Assembly (NCBI GenBank): GCA_900555805.1
Contig: USMJ01000109.1
Coordinates: 1-5,234, forward strand
From: an uncultured Oscillospiraceae bacterium
GTDB lineage: Bacteria > Bacillota > Clostridia > Oscillospirales > Acutalibacteraceae
Length of the DNA stretch: 5,234 nt
Direction: 5' to 3'
Below are positions 1-4,378 of this stretch, piece after piece (positions within the stretch are counted from its first letter, which is position 1; each line of letters opens with the position of its first letter). The position numbers and the translations under genes were made by a program. The notes beneath the pieces are model-generated. The model was not told the origin of the DNA. It did no database searches and saw nothing but the letters and a program-made list of their open reading frames with translations.

Positions 1-100
1 ACCAAAAAATAACGGCAGATCGTGTCACTGGCGGCGATCCTGAGCTGGCCGCCGTTCAGGGTGTTGGCCTCTAAGAGCTGGGTCTCGCCTTTGAAAAGGC
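1..100 (-). pseudogene. LysR-type transcriptional regulator, internal fragment
   Basis: Read on the minus strand from about 98 down to 1, the frame is open and gives FKGETQLLEANTLNGG followed by QLRIAASDTICRYFL. This is the linker and first strand of the effector-binding domain of LysR-family regulators, where a G-x-LRIGASDTI-x-xYFLLPYL pattern is typical. Only about 33 residues are present. The helix-turn-helix domain that should lie to the right is missing and is replaced by GDPD coding sequence on the other strand. The rest of the effector domain would lie left of the window. Right of about 100 the open minus frame no longer resembles LysR and is the antisense of GDPD codons. The breakpoint cannot be fixed better than 84-100. 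The family call is by motif recognition only and the effector is unknown. It could be the end of a real gene wrongly joined here rather than a true pseudogene. Confidence 0.6.
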
Positions 101-749
101 TGTCGAACTCGGTATAGACGGTATCGAGCTTGATGTTCATTTCACAAAGGACAAGGAGCTTGTGATAATCCACGATGAAAAGATAGACAGAACCACCGAC
201 GGCACAGGCTATGTCAGAGACTATACCTACGAAGAGCTTTGCAAGTTCAACGCATACGGCAACTTCGAGGGCAAGTATCCGTTCCAGAAGATTCCCACGC
301 TCAGAGAGTATTTCGAGCTTGTCAAGGGCGTCGACGGCTTTATAACCAACATCGAGCTTAAAACGGGCATATTCGAATACCCCGGTATCGAAAAGGCCGT
401 CATAGATATGATTCATGAATTCGGCCTTGAGGACAGAATCATACTTTCCTCATTCAACCACTTCACGATCATGCGCTGCAAGGAGATCGCTCCCGAAATC
501 AAGACGGGCTTCCTCATCGAAAGCTGGATCATCGACATGGGCAAATACACCGCGTCGCACGATGTCGACTGCGTACACCCGATATTCGTCAACCTCACTC
601 CCGAACACTACAAGGAGATGAAGGACGCAGGCAGAGAAGTCAACACCTGGACTGTCAACGAATATGAGGATATCAAGAGACTCGCTTCAATGGGCGTTGA
701 CGGACTTATCGGCAACTTCCCCGACAGAATGATAGAAGTTCTCAGATAA
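84..749 (+). CDS. glycerophosphodiester phosphodiesterase (GDPD), 5'-truncated
   Basis: GDPD-family enzymes hydrolyse glycerophosphodiesters to sn-glycerol 3-phosphate and an alcohol. The frame from 84 reads LAFEKAVELGIDGIELDVHF, the classic GDPD N-terminal region. It carries the metal-binding Glu and Asp of GIELD (codons 126 and 132), the catalytic His of IIHDE (171-173), the RTTDGTG loop, the later Glu of NIELK (354-356), and the C-terminal WTVN and GVDGLIGNFP motifs. The preceding HRG...PENT segment with the first catalytic His is absent: an in-frame TAA lies at 72-74 and upstream sequence matches a LysR gene on the other strand. About 221 residues remain of a usual 240-260. The only formal start codon in frame is GTG 162, which lacks a good ribosome binding site and would drop the GIELD motif as well, so I treat the gene as truncated rather than starting there. 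No signal peptide is visible, so it looks cytoplasmic. As it stands it should be inactive. Confidence 0.88.
   Translation, partial: LAFEKAVELGIDGIELDVHFTKDKELVIIHDEKIDRTTDGTGYVRDYTYEELCKFNAYGNFEGKYPFQKIPTLREYFELVKGVDGFITNIELKTGIFEYPGIEKAVIDMIHEFGLEDRIILSSFNHFTIMRCKEIAPEIKTGFLIESWIIDMGKYTASHDVDCVHPIFVNLTPEHYKEMKDAGREVNTWTVNEYEDIKRLASMGVDGLIGNFPDRMIEVLR
87..100. repeat. inverted repeat at LysR/GDPD junction
   Basis: GCCTTT-GA-AAAGGC is a 6-bp inverted repeat with a 2-base spacer. It lies exactly where the LysR reading on the minus strand gives way to GDPD on the plus strand, and it fits both proteins (LAFEKA forward, LFKGE reverse). Such a site can prime fold-back or inversion joins. Confidence 0.65.
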
Positions 750-751
750 TT

Positions 752-793
752 AAAAGAACCGTGTTTTGCTTTGCCGCAAAACACGGTTCTTTT
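752..793. terminator. bidirectional intrinsic terminator after GDPD
   Basis: This is a perfect 18-bp stem: arms 752-769 and 776-793, loop 770-775. The arms carry the core AGAACCGTGTTTTG and its complement and end in A4/T4, so each strand has a short U-run at the base of the stem. It starts 3 bases after the GDPD stop codon. It can end the GDPD transcript and also serve transcripts coming leftward from the phage-derived cassette. Confidence 0.85.
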
Positions 794-797
794 GTCG

Positions 798-837
798 GGC
801 AGAGAGGGCTTGCGCAAATACGCAAGCCCTCTCTGCC
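798..837. terminator. second long hairpin, end of lysis cassette
   Basis: This is a perfect, GC-rich 17-bp stem: arms 798-814 and 821-837, loop CAAATA. It lies 4 bases past the first hairpin and 3 bases beyond the stop codon of the last cassette gene (841). It has no U-tract of its own on either strand, so leftward termination probably finishes at the adjacent hairpin at 752-793. It may act as a 3' stabiliser of the cassette mRNA. Confidence 0.6.
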
Positions 838-840
838 GCG

Positions 841-1062
841 TCATCCGACCTTATTTTCCAAGTCCTCAATACGGTGATTTGCGACCTTGATTTTTTCTTC
901 GAGCTGATAGGTTCTCTCGACTACGCTGTTGTGCTTGTCAACCTTCTTTTCGAGCTGTTCTATGCGGTACGCAGTCAGTTTGTTCGATGTGAGAATACCT
1001 ATCACGGAGCCGAAAACCGTGCCGACAAGAGAAATTATCGCGACGACAACGGTCTCGCTCAT
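841..1062 (-). CDS. small phage-type membrane protein with coiled coil (holin/XhlA-like topology)
   Basis: This encodes a 73-residue protein. Residues about 4-25 form one glycine-containing hydrophobic segment (VVVAIISLVGTVFGSVIGIL). Residues about 29-70 are a charged, heptad-like helix (KLTAYRIEQLEKKVDKHN and onward to IEDLENKV) with no proline. Short proteins of this design are common next to holin and lysin genes in Bacillota phages. They resemble the topology of the Bacillus XhlA component, but I do not claim homology. The ATG overlaps the lysin stop codon by 4 bases (ATGA, 1059-1062), suggesting translational coupling. A strong AAGGAGG site lies 7 bases upstream inside the lysin gene. 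It is the last gene of the leftward cassette. A role in membrane permeabilisation or in anchoring the lysis machinery is inferred from position only. Confidence 0.85.
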   Translation of the reverse strand: MSETVVVAIISLVGTVFGSVIGILTSNKLTAYRIEQLEKKVDKHNSVVERTYQLEEKIKVANHRIEDLENKVG

Positions 1063-1745
1063 GCGCTCGCCTCCTTGAGATAGCGGTCGGCTATCCAGTA
1101 GTGCGCCGAGCCGAGCCTGACCTTGCTCCAGACATAGCCGTCCCTTTTGATCTTGGCGCAGTCGGAGACGTCGATTTTCTCGCCGATTTTGAGAAGCCCG
1201 ACGACCGTCCCCGACAGCGACGGCTCCTTTCTGATTCTGACCGTCGCGATCGCCATGTTTTCGGTGTATTTGACCCCGAGATAGCGGTAGAAAGTCGCGC
1301 CGATCGATGCGACCATGCTCTTTTTCTCGTCGCCGAACCAGTTTTTGCTGCGATAGTTGACGTCGACGTGGGTGCTTGTTTCGCTGCCGCCGGAGCGATA
1401 GCCGATGCCCTTGATTCCGATGTCTTCGAGATAGAGCGTGACTTCTCTTGAAGAAATTTTCTTCCCGTCTTTGCCGTACGCGACGAAGTCTGCCGCTTTG
1501 CCCTTGACATGATTGCCCGCGCCCCGACCGCCTACCGCCTTGTCATGACTTTCGGTACGGTATCCGGAAACGATATTTATTTTCAAACAGTCAAAGTGAC
1601 TGAAAACTCTTTCAAGGCATTCGATAAGACCCGATTCGATATAAACCTTGTCCGAGCCGTCCTTGCTTCTGAATTCTCTGACCTGAAAATGAGGCGAGAG
1701 AAATTTGCCTCCGTCTTTTTTGAGCGAATATCTTTTAACTGACAT
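1059..1745 (-). CDS. phage endolysin: M15-family peptidase with C-terminal SH3 domain
   Basis: This encodes a 228-residue cell-wall hydrolase. Residues about 15-135 form a peptidase M15 (M15_3-type) domain. It has a VSGYRT stretch (59-64), the zinc motif H-x-x-G-x-x-x-D at GNHVKGKAADF (His79, Asp86), and the third ligand His126 in STHVDV. M15 enzymes cut D-Ala-D-Ala or peptide cross-bridges of peptidoglycan. Residues about 164-224 resemble a bacterial SH3 domain (VRIRKEPSLSGTVVGLLKIG, then a YVWSKVRL-like strand), usually a wall-binding module. There is no signal peptide, so release depends on the neighbouring holin. I chose ATG 1745 because an AGGGAG site stands 5 bases upstream. An in-frame ATG at 1763 overlaps the holin stop (ATGA) but has no ribosome binding site of its own and would add six residues made from the Shine-Dalgarno sequence. 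It lies in the cassette between holin and coiled-coil gene. Confidence 0.92.
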   Translation of the reverse strand: MSVKRYSLKKDGGKFLSPHFQVREFRSKDGSDKVYIESGLIECLERVFSHFDCLKINIVSGYRTESHDKAVGGRGAGNHVKGKAADFVAYGKDGKKISSREVTLYLEDIGIKGIGYRSGGSETSTHVDVNYRSKNWFGDEKKSMVASIGATFYRYLGVKYTENMAIATVRIRKEPSLSGTVVGLLKIGEKIDVSDCAKIKRDGYVWSKVRLGSAHYWIADRYLKEASA

Positions 1746-1759
1746 AATATCTCCCTTCT

Positions 1760-1972
1760 TCATATTATATTATCGGAGCTTTCGCTGCCCGTGTTCATCA
1801 AAGCGGCAAGTCCTGCCGCCATGGACGAGACAAGAACGGAAAATATAAGCTTTTCGTCAAGTCCGCCCTGCTGAACGAGGAGGATCTGCCCTGCAAACGT
1901 GCTGAGAAACGCCTGAAAAAACGTCCTTATACCGCGATAGAGCCACGGCCTTGATTTTATATATTCTCTCAT
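1760..1972 (-). CDS. phage holin, two transmembrane helices
   Basis: This encodes a 70-residue protein. It has a basic N-terminus (MREYIKSRPWLYRGIR), a first hydrophobic helix at about 14-33, a short turn containing GGLDEK, a second helix at about 42-60 (LIFSVLVSSMAAGLAALMN), and a polar tail. The KSRPWLYRGIRT opening and this two-helix layout are typical of small holins encoded beside M15 or amidase lysins in Clostridia phages. Holins make lesions in the cytoplasmic membrane that let the endolysin reach the wall. The start is supported by a GGAGGG site 6 bases upstream, which overlaps the stop region of the preceding tail gene. The gap to that gene is only 12 bases, and the stop lies just ahead of the lysin ribosome binding site. 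Assignment is by topology and context; no experimental holin is implied. Confidence 0.85.
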   Translation of the reverse strand: MREYIKSRPWLYRGIRTFFQAFLSTFAGQILLVQQGGLDEKLIFSVLVSSMAAGLAALMNTGSESSDNII

Positions 1973-1984
1973 TTTAAGCCCTCC

Positions 1985-3262
1985 TCAGTTAACAGCTCTC
2001 TCGCCGCTTACCGTGAATTTCACAATGCTCGTGAAATTCGTGGTCGCGGGAGTGTCCTGTGACGGAACGAATTTGAATTTAAGCCCAGTTATCATTGAAA
2101 CGCCGGGCTGCAGAAATTTGAACGAAGTTGCGACGGGGGTTGTGCTGCTTGCCGAATTATACCTCGTGTAGAATAAAGCGAATTCGTTGCCGATCTTTTT
2201 CAGACCTATGATGGCTATGGTCGGTTCGTCTTTTACCAGGACATTGCCGATAGTCCCGATAGCTGTTGCGGATGAGGTAACAGATAATCCGTTTAAATAG
2301 ATCTCAAGATCGGCGGTGACGGGAGATGTCTTTTTCGATGTGTTTAAGAGCAGAGTCAGAGCGTAAAGCTTGGCGTTTTCTCCGCTGGATTTGAAAGTTT
2401 TGACAAATGCGCTTTGAAGATATGTCGATGTCGAATCGGCTTCAAATGTGACATTGCCGTTGCTTAAGGTGGTTATCAGGGCAGGGAATCCCGACGAACA
2501 AAGCGCTTCCGAATGCCATTTTTTGTTGTTCGCACTTATCTTGCTGTCGACAGCAGTTGTCTTGGCGTAATCCGAAAGCGCGGTGTTGAGCTCCGTCGAT
2601 TTTGTGTAGTCCTTGAGCTTTTCATCCGTCTCCGCTGTCTTGGCGTAGCTCTTGAGAGTTTCCTCGACCTGCGAGCTTTGAGCGCAGGCGGAGACCTTCT
2701 CCTCGACAGAAGCGTTCGTTGCGTACCCCTTGAGAGTTTCGGCGACCTCCGTCGTTTTAGCATATTCCGCCAAGCCGTCGGGTGTGCTGACGAACGACTT
2801 GTCGTTTTCAAGCTGGCTAAGCTTCGTCGGCACGCTCTGAGCGATTTTTTCGACGATTTTGTTCCAGAAAGCCTCGATAAATCTCGGTTTGTATTCGAAC
2901 GCGGCTTTCTGCCAGTCGACCGACGGCAAAACCCTGAAAACAAATTTCTCGGTGTAGGCTTTCATCGTTCCGTCGGCGGCGATGAAGCCGAACTGAGCGA
3001 AAAACGTGCCTGCGCGCTGAGTGTAGGCCTCGGAAACCTCCCAGCAAATTGCGGTTTGCTCGGTCGTGATGATATAGCTCAGCCCGTTCTCGCTTGTGAT
3101 TTTGTCGCCGACGGACAGCAGGACGCACGGCGTGAGGTCCTGAAGATCCTCGCCTATGTCGTCGGGCGTGAAGTCGGCGTTGACGGTCGTGACGTTGTGT
3201 TCGAACTGTCGGACTTCGACCTCTTGAGTTTCGAGTTTAGAAACATCCAATGTGTACTTCAT
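1985..3262 (-). CDS. BppU-like phage baseplate/tail-fibre protein with six 13-residue repeats
   Basis: This encodes 425 residues in three parts. Residues 1-115 resemble the N-terminal domain of BppU-family upper baseplate proteins: beta-rich, with a VLLSVGDKI strand, AGTFFAQFGF and a KFVFRVLPSVDW end. A linker follows (WNKIVEKIAQ, then VPTKLSQLENDKSFV, a motif often found in tail-fibre shafts). Residues 167-244 are six tandem 13-residue repeats of the form YAKTTxVxxxLKx, probably a trimeric shaft. Residues about 250-425 are beta-rich, Ser/Thr-rich and unrecognised, probably the receptor- or surface-binding tip. The start is ATG 3262 because AAAGGAG stands 5-6 bases upstream; a GTG at 3304 would place that site inside the gene. 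It is the first gene of the cassette. BppU proteins normally bind fibres to the baseplate of a siphophage, but no other tail gene lies upstream here, where trmL begins at once. Confidence 0.82.
   Translation of the reverse strand: MKYTLDVSKLETQEVEVRQFEHNVTTVNADFTPDDIGEDLQDLTPCVLLSVGDKITSENGLSYIITTEQTAICWEVSEAYTQRAGTFFAQFGFIAADGTMKAYTEKFVFRVLPSVDWQKAAFEYKPRFIEAFWNKIVEKIAQSVPTKLSQLENDKSFVSTPDGLAEYAKTTEVAETLKGYATNASVEEKVSACAQSSQVEETLKSYAKTAETDEKLKDYTKSTELNTALSDYAKTTAVDSKISANNKKWHSEALCSSGFPALITTLSNGNVTFEADSTSTYLQSAFVKTFKSSGENAKLYALTLLLNTSKKTSPVTADLEIYLNGLSVTSSATAIGTIGNVLVKDEPTIAIIGLKKIGNEFALFYTRYNSASSTTPVATSFKFLQPGVSMITGLKFKFVPSQDTPATTNFTSIVKFTVSGERAVN
2531..2764 (-). repeat. six in-frame 39-bp tandem units (13-residue protein repeat)
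   Basis: The units begin at residues 167, 180, 193, 206, 219 and 232 of the BppU-like protein with no insertion or deletion between them. The consensus is [YC]-A-[KT]-[TSN]-[TAS]-x-[VLT]-x-x-x-[LVI]-[KS]-[GASD]. The DNA copies have diverged, so the period is clear mainly at protein level. Confidence 0.85.
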
Positions 3263-3292
3263 ATTGTCTCCTTTTCTTTCGATAAAATAATT

Positions 3293-3330
3293 AACAGCCT
3301 CCACAGAAGAAACTTCGTGTGAAAGCTGTT
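3293..3330. other. stem-loop in leader, next to tail-gene start
   Basis: Arms AACAGC (3293-3298) and GCTGTT (3325-3330) enclose a 3x3 internal loop. Inside it is a second stem, CACA-GAAG (3302-3309) with CTTC-G-TGTG (3313-3321, one bulged base) and a 3-base loop. On the minus strand it is followed by AATTATTTTAT and lies 30 bases before the tail-gene ATG, so it could act as an attenuator. On the plus strand it is followed by TTTCTTTTT, a good terminator for antisense transcripts. Confidence 0.5.
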
Positions 3331-3339
3331 TTTCTTTTT

Positions 3340-3377
3340 GCGGTACGCCCCGACTTCGTGCTGTCGGGAAATTCCGC
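3340..3377 (-). other. composite stem-loop in cassette leader
   Basis: On the minus strand an outer GCGG/CCGC pairing (3374-3377 with 3340-3343) encloses an asymmetric-sequence 5x5 internal loop. Within that lies a 6-bp CCCGAC/GTCGGG stem (3363-3368 with 3349-3354) with an 8-base loop. There is no U-tract, so it is not a terminator. It matches no riboswitch that I recognise. Confidence 0.4.
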
Positions 3378-3393
3378 CTGTCGGTCAGAGTTT

Positions 3394-3414
3394 GTAAGCC
3401 CCGTTGCGGCTTAC
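3394..3414 (-). other. 5'-end stem-loop of the cassette transcript
   Basis: GTAAGCC/GGCTTAC form a 7-bp stem with a 7-base loop. The predicted transcription start (about 3414, 7 bases after the -10 box) falls on the first base of the stem, so the mRNA would begin with a closed hairpin. Such structures commonly protect 5' ends. The function here is inferred. Confidence 0.45.
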
Positions 3415-3420
3415 ATTTAT

Positions 3421-3449
3421 ATTATAGGAGCAAAAATTCACATTGTCAA
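3421..3449 (-). promoter_or_regulatory. sigma-A promoter of the phage-derived cassette
   Basis: On the minus strand: -35 TTGACA (complement of 3444-3449), a spacer of exactly 17 bases, and -10 TATAAT (complement of 3421-3426). Both hexamers match consensus perfectly, which predicts strong expression unless repressed. Transcription would start near 3414 and run left through all four cassette genes. Confidence 0.88.
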
Positions 3450-3457
3450 TAGATTTT

Positions 3458-3471
3458 CGAACAAATGTTCA
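3458..3471. promoter_or_regulatory. LexA-like (SOS) operator
   Basis: CGAACAAATGTTCA fits the Gram-positive LexA box (CGAAC-N4-GTTCG) with one mismatch at the last base; the inner GAACA/TGTTC arms are perfect. It lies 8 bases upstream of the cassette -35 box and overlaps the trmL stop codon. LexA binding so close to a consensus promoter could repress the cassette until DNA damage. A single short match can occur by chance. Confidence 0.5.
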
Positions 3472-3963
3472 CCATTTTAGATTATGCAGTTCGCCTTTGC
3501 ATAATAATTCGGGATAATCCCACTGTCTCAGAACCTCATAAACTCCGATCGCGACGGAATTAGAAAGGTTCAAACTTCTTGACTCGTCGATCATAGGTAT
3601 GCGTACGCATCGGTCGGAATTCGATTTCAGAAGTTCCTCGGGCAGACCCTTTGTCTCTTTCCCGAAGAAAAGATAGCTGTTTTCGGGATATTCAACGTCC
3701 GTGTGCCTGTTCAAAGCTTTCGTCGTGAAATAAAAGAACTCGCCGTTTACCTTTGAAAAGAAATCGTCGAGCGATTCATAATATGTCAGATCGAGCAGAT
3801 GCCAGTAGTCAAGTCCGGCTCTTTTTAAGTATTTGTCGTCGACGCTGAATCCCATAGGCTTGACGATGTGAAGAGCCGCTCCGGTCGCGGCGCAGGTTCG
3901 GGCGATGTTTCCCGTGTTCTGCGGAATCTCGGGTTCGACGAGAACTATATTGAGCTTAGCCAT
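3469..3963 (-). CDS. trmL: tRNA (cytidine(34)-2'-O)-methyltransferase TrmL
   Basis: This encodes 164 residues, about the usual length for TrmL. TrmL is a SPOUT-class enzyme that methylates the 2'-OH of the wobble base in tRNA-Leu isoacceptors using S-adenosylmethionine. Diagnostic stretches are the N-terminal LNIVLVEPEIPQNTGNIART, LHIVKPMGF, LDYWHLL, YLFFGKETKGLPEELL (motif 2), and the C-terminal knot VRIPMIDESRSLNLSNSVAI. The knot forms the cofactor site in SPOUT enzymes. The start at ATG 3963 matches the conserved N-terminus. The open frame continues much further upstream, but that part does not look like protein and crosses the divergent gene region. The ribosome binding site is weak (only AAAGAAAT-like sequence). 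The gene has its own promoter and no intrinsic terminator before the cassette promoter, so read-through into the cassette is possible. Confidence 0.95.
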   Translation of the reverse strand: MAKLNIVLVEPEIPQNTGNIARTCAATGAALHIVKPMGFSVDDKYLKRAGLDYWHLLDLTYYESLDDFFSKVNGEFFYFTTKALNRHTDVEYPENSYLFFGKETKGLPEELLKSNSDRCVRIPMIDESRSLNLSNSVAIGVYEVLRQWDYPELLCKGELHNLKW

Positions 3964-3993
3964 GTTATCATTTCTTTCGTTTGATTTTTTATG

Positions 3994-4022
3994 AGTATAA
4001 CACACCGATAAAATTTTTTCAA
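3994..4022 (-). promoter_or_regulatory. sigma-A promoter of trmL
   Basis: On the minus strand: -35 TTGAAA (complement of 4017-4022), a 17-base spacer ending in GTGTGT, and -10 TATACT (complement of 3994-3999). Transcription would start near 3987, leaving a leader of about 24 nt before the trmL ATG. Confidence 0.75.
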
Positions 4023-4095
4023 TATCGCCGAATGTAAGTAATATATTCCGATTTTGCGGCAAGAATAGAAGCGTAAAGCAATGTTCAAAAACGAA

Positions 4096-4111
4096 CGGCG
4101 CATGAGCGCCG
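4096..4111. other. GC-rich hairpin in the trmL/small-gene divergent spacer
   Basis: CGGCGC-ATGA-GCGCCG is a 6-bp stem with a 4-base loop. On the minus strand it is followed by TTCGTTTTT, so it could stop leftward transcription. On the plus strand it has no T-run and would sit in or ahead of the leader of the small membrane protein gene. The spacer 3964-4156 otherwise holds the trmL promoter; I see no convincing plus-strand promoter. Confidence 0.4.
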
Positions 4112-4156
4112 CGCAGTTTCGGACAGGCTGACATAAATTCAGAATGGAGTGGCAAC

Positions 4157-4339
4157 ATGAAGAAATTTCCAAGCATCATGGCCGGCATGGGCATAGGTCT
4201 CGCAGTCGGCGGAACAGGCGCATTCATCGGCAGCACGATGATGAGCGGAAGCACAAAGAGAATGCTCAAGAAGAAGGCGGCCAAGACCTTCAAGACCATG
4301 GAATCTCTTATGGACGATATCCAGTATATGTTCAAATGA
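4157..4339 (+). CDS. small glycine-rich membrane protein, function unknown
   Basis: This encodes 60 residues. After MKKFPSI comes one hydrophobic, glycine-rich segment (about 7-31, MAGMGIGLAVGGTGAFIGST), then a basic stretch (TKRMLKKKAAKTFK) and an amphipathic end (MESLMDDIQYMFK). The GxGxGxxxGGxGxxxG spacing suggests tight helix packing or oligomerisation. The basic region after the helix suggests a cytoplasmic C-terminus. It resembles in layout the short YtxH-type or other one-helix proteins of Bacillota, but I do not recognise the family. The start is supported by GGAG 7 bases before ATG 4157. It lies 39 bases ahead of the deacetylase lipoprotein gene on the same strand and so is probably co-transcribed with it, which hints at a cell-envelope role. 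It is a real gene judging by ribosome binding site, composition and placement. Confidence 0.78.
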   Translation: MKKFPSIMAGMGIGLAVGGTGAFIGSTMMSGSTKRMLKKKAAKTFKTMESLMDDIQYMFK

Positions 4340-4342
4340 GCT

Positions 4343-4358
4343 TCGGGCTTTTGCCCGA
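4343..4358 (+). other. intercistronic hairpin between small gene and deacetylase gene
   Basis: TCGGGC-TTTT-GCCCGA is a 6-bp stem with a T4 loop, 3 bases after the small gene's stop codon and 6 bases before the next AAAGGAG site. It has no T-run after it, so it is more likely a processing or stability element than a terminator. Confidence 0.45.
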
Positions 4359-4378
4359 TACATAAAGGAGTGTTATAA

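Noticed and set aside
101..140. Minus-strand start ATG at 140 in frame with the LysR fragment
   Set aside because: The residues it adds (MNIKLDTVYTEF) are the exact antisense of the conserved GDPD motif GIELDVH. They lack a helix-turn-helix and look accidental.
1746..1763. Earlier lysin start at ATG 1763 overlapping the holin stop
   Set aside because: It has no ribosome binding site and its first codons encode the AGGGAG that serves ATG 1745. Coupled initiation there is possible but less likely.
3263..3304. Earlier tail-gene start at GTG 3304
   Set aside because: The strong AAAGGAG site lies just upstream of ATG 3262; the GTG has no comparable site and would translate the leader hairpin.
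2513..3322. 269-codon plus-strand open frame
   Set aside because: It is antisense to the BppU-like gene, matches no family, is rich in Arg/Leu/Asp typical of antisense reading, and has no ribosome binding site.
750..3480. Prophage attachment sites flanking the cassette
   Set aside because: I found no matching direct repeats between the GDPD-side spacer and the trmL 3' end, and there is no integrase or tRNA in the window.
4083..4096. GTTC-N6-GAAC as a second LexA box
   Set aside because: The half-sites are in the opposite order and with the wrong spacing compared with CGAAC-N4-GTTCG.
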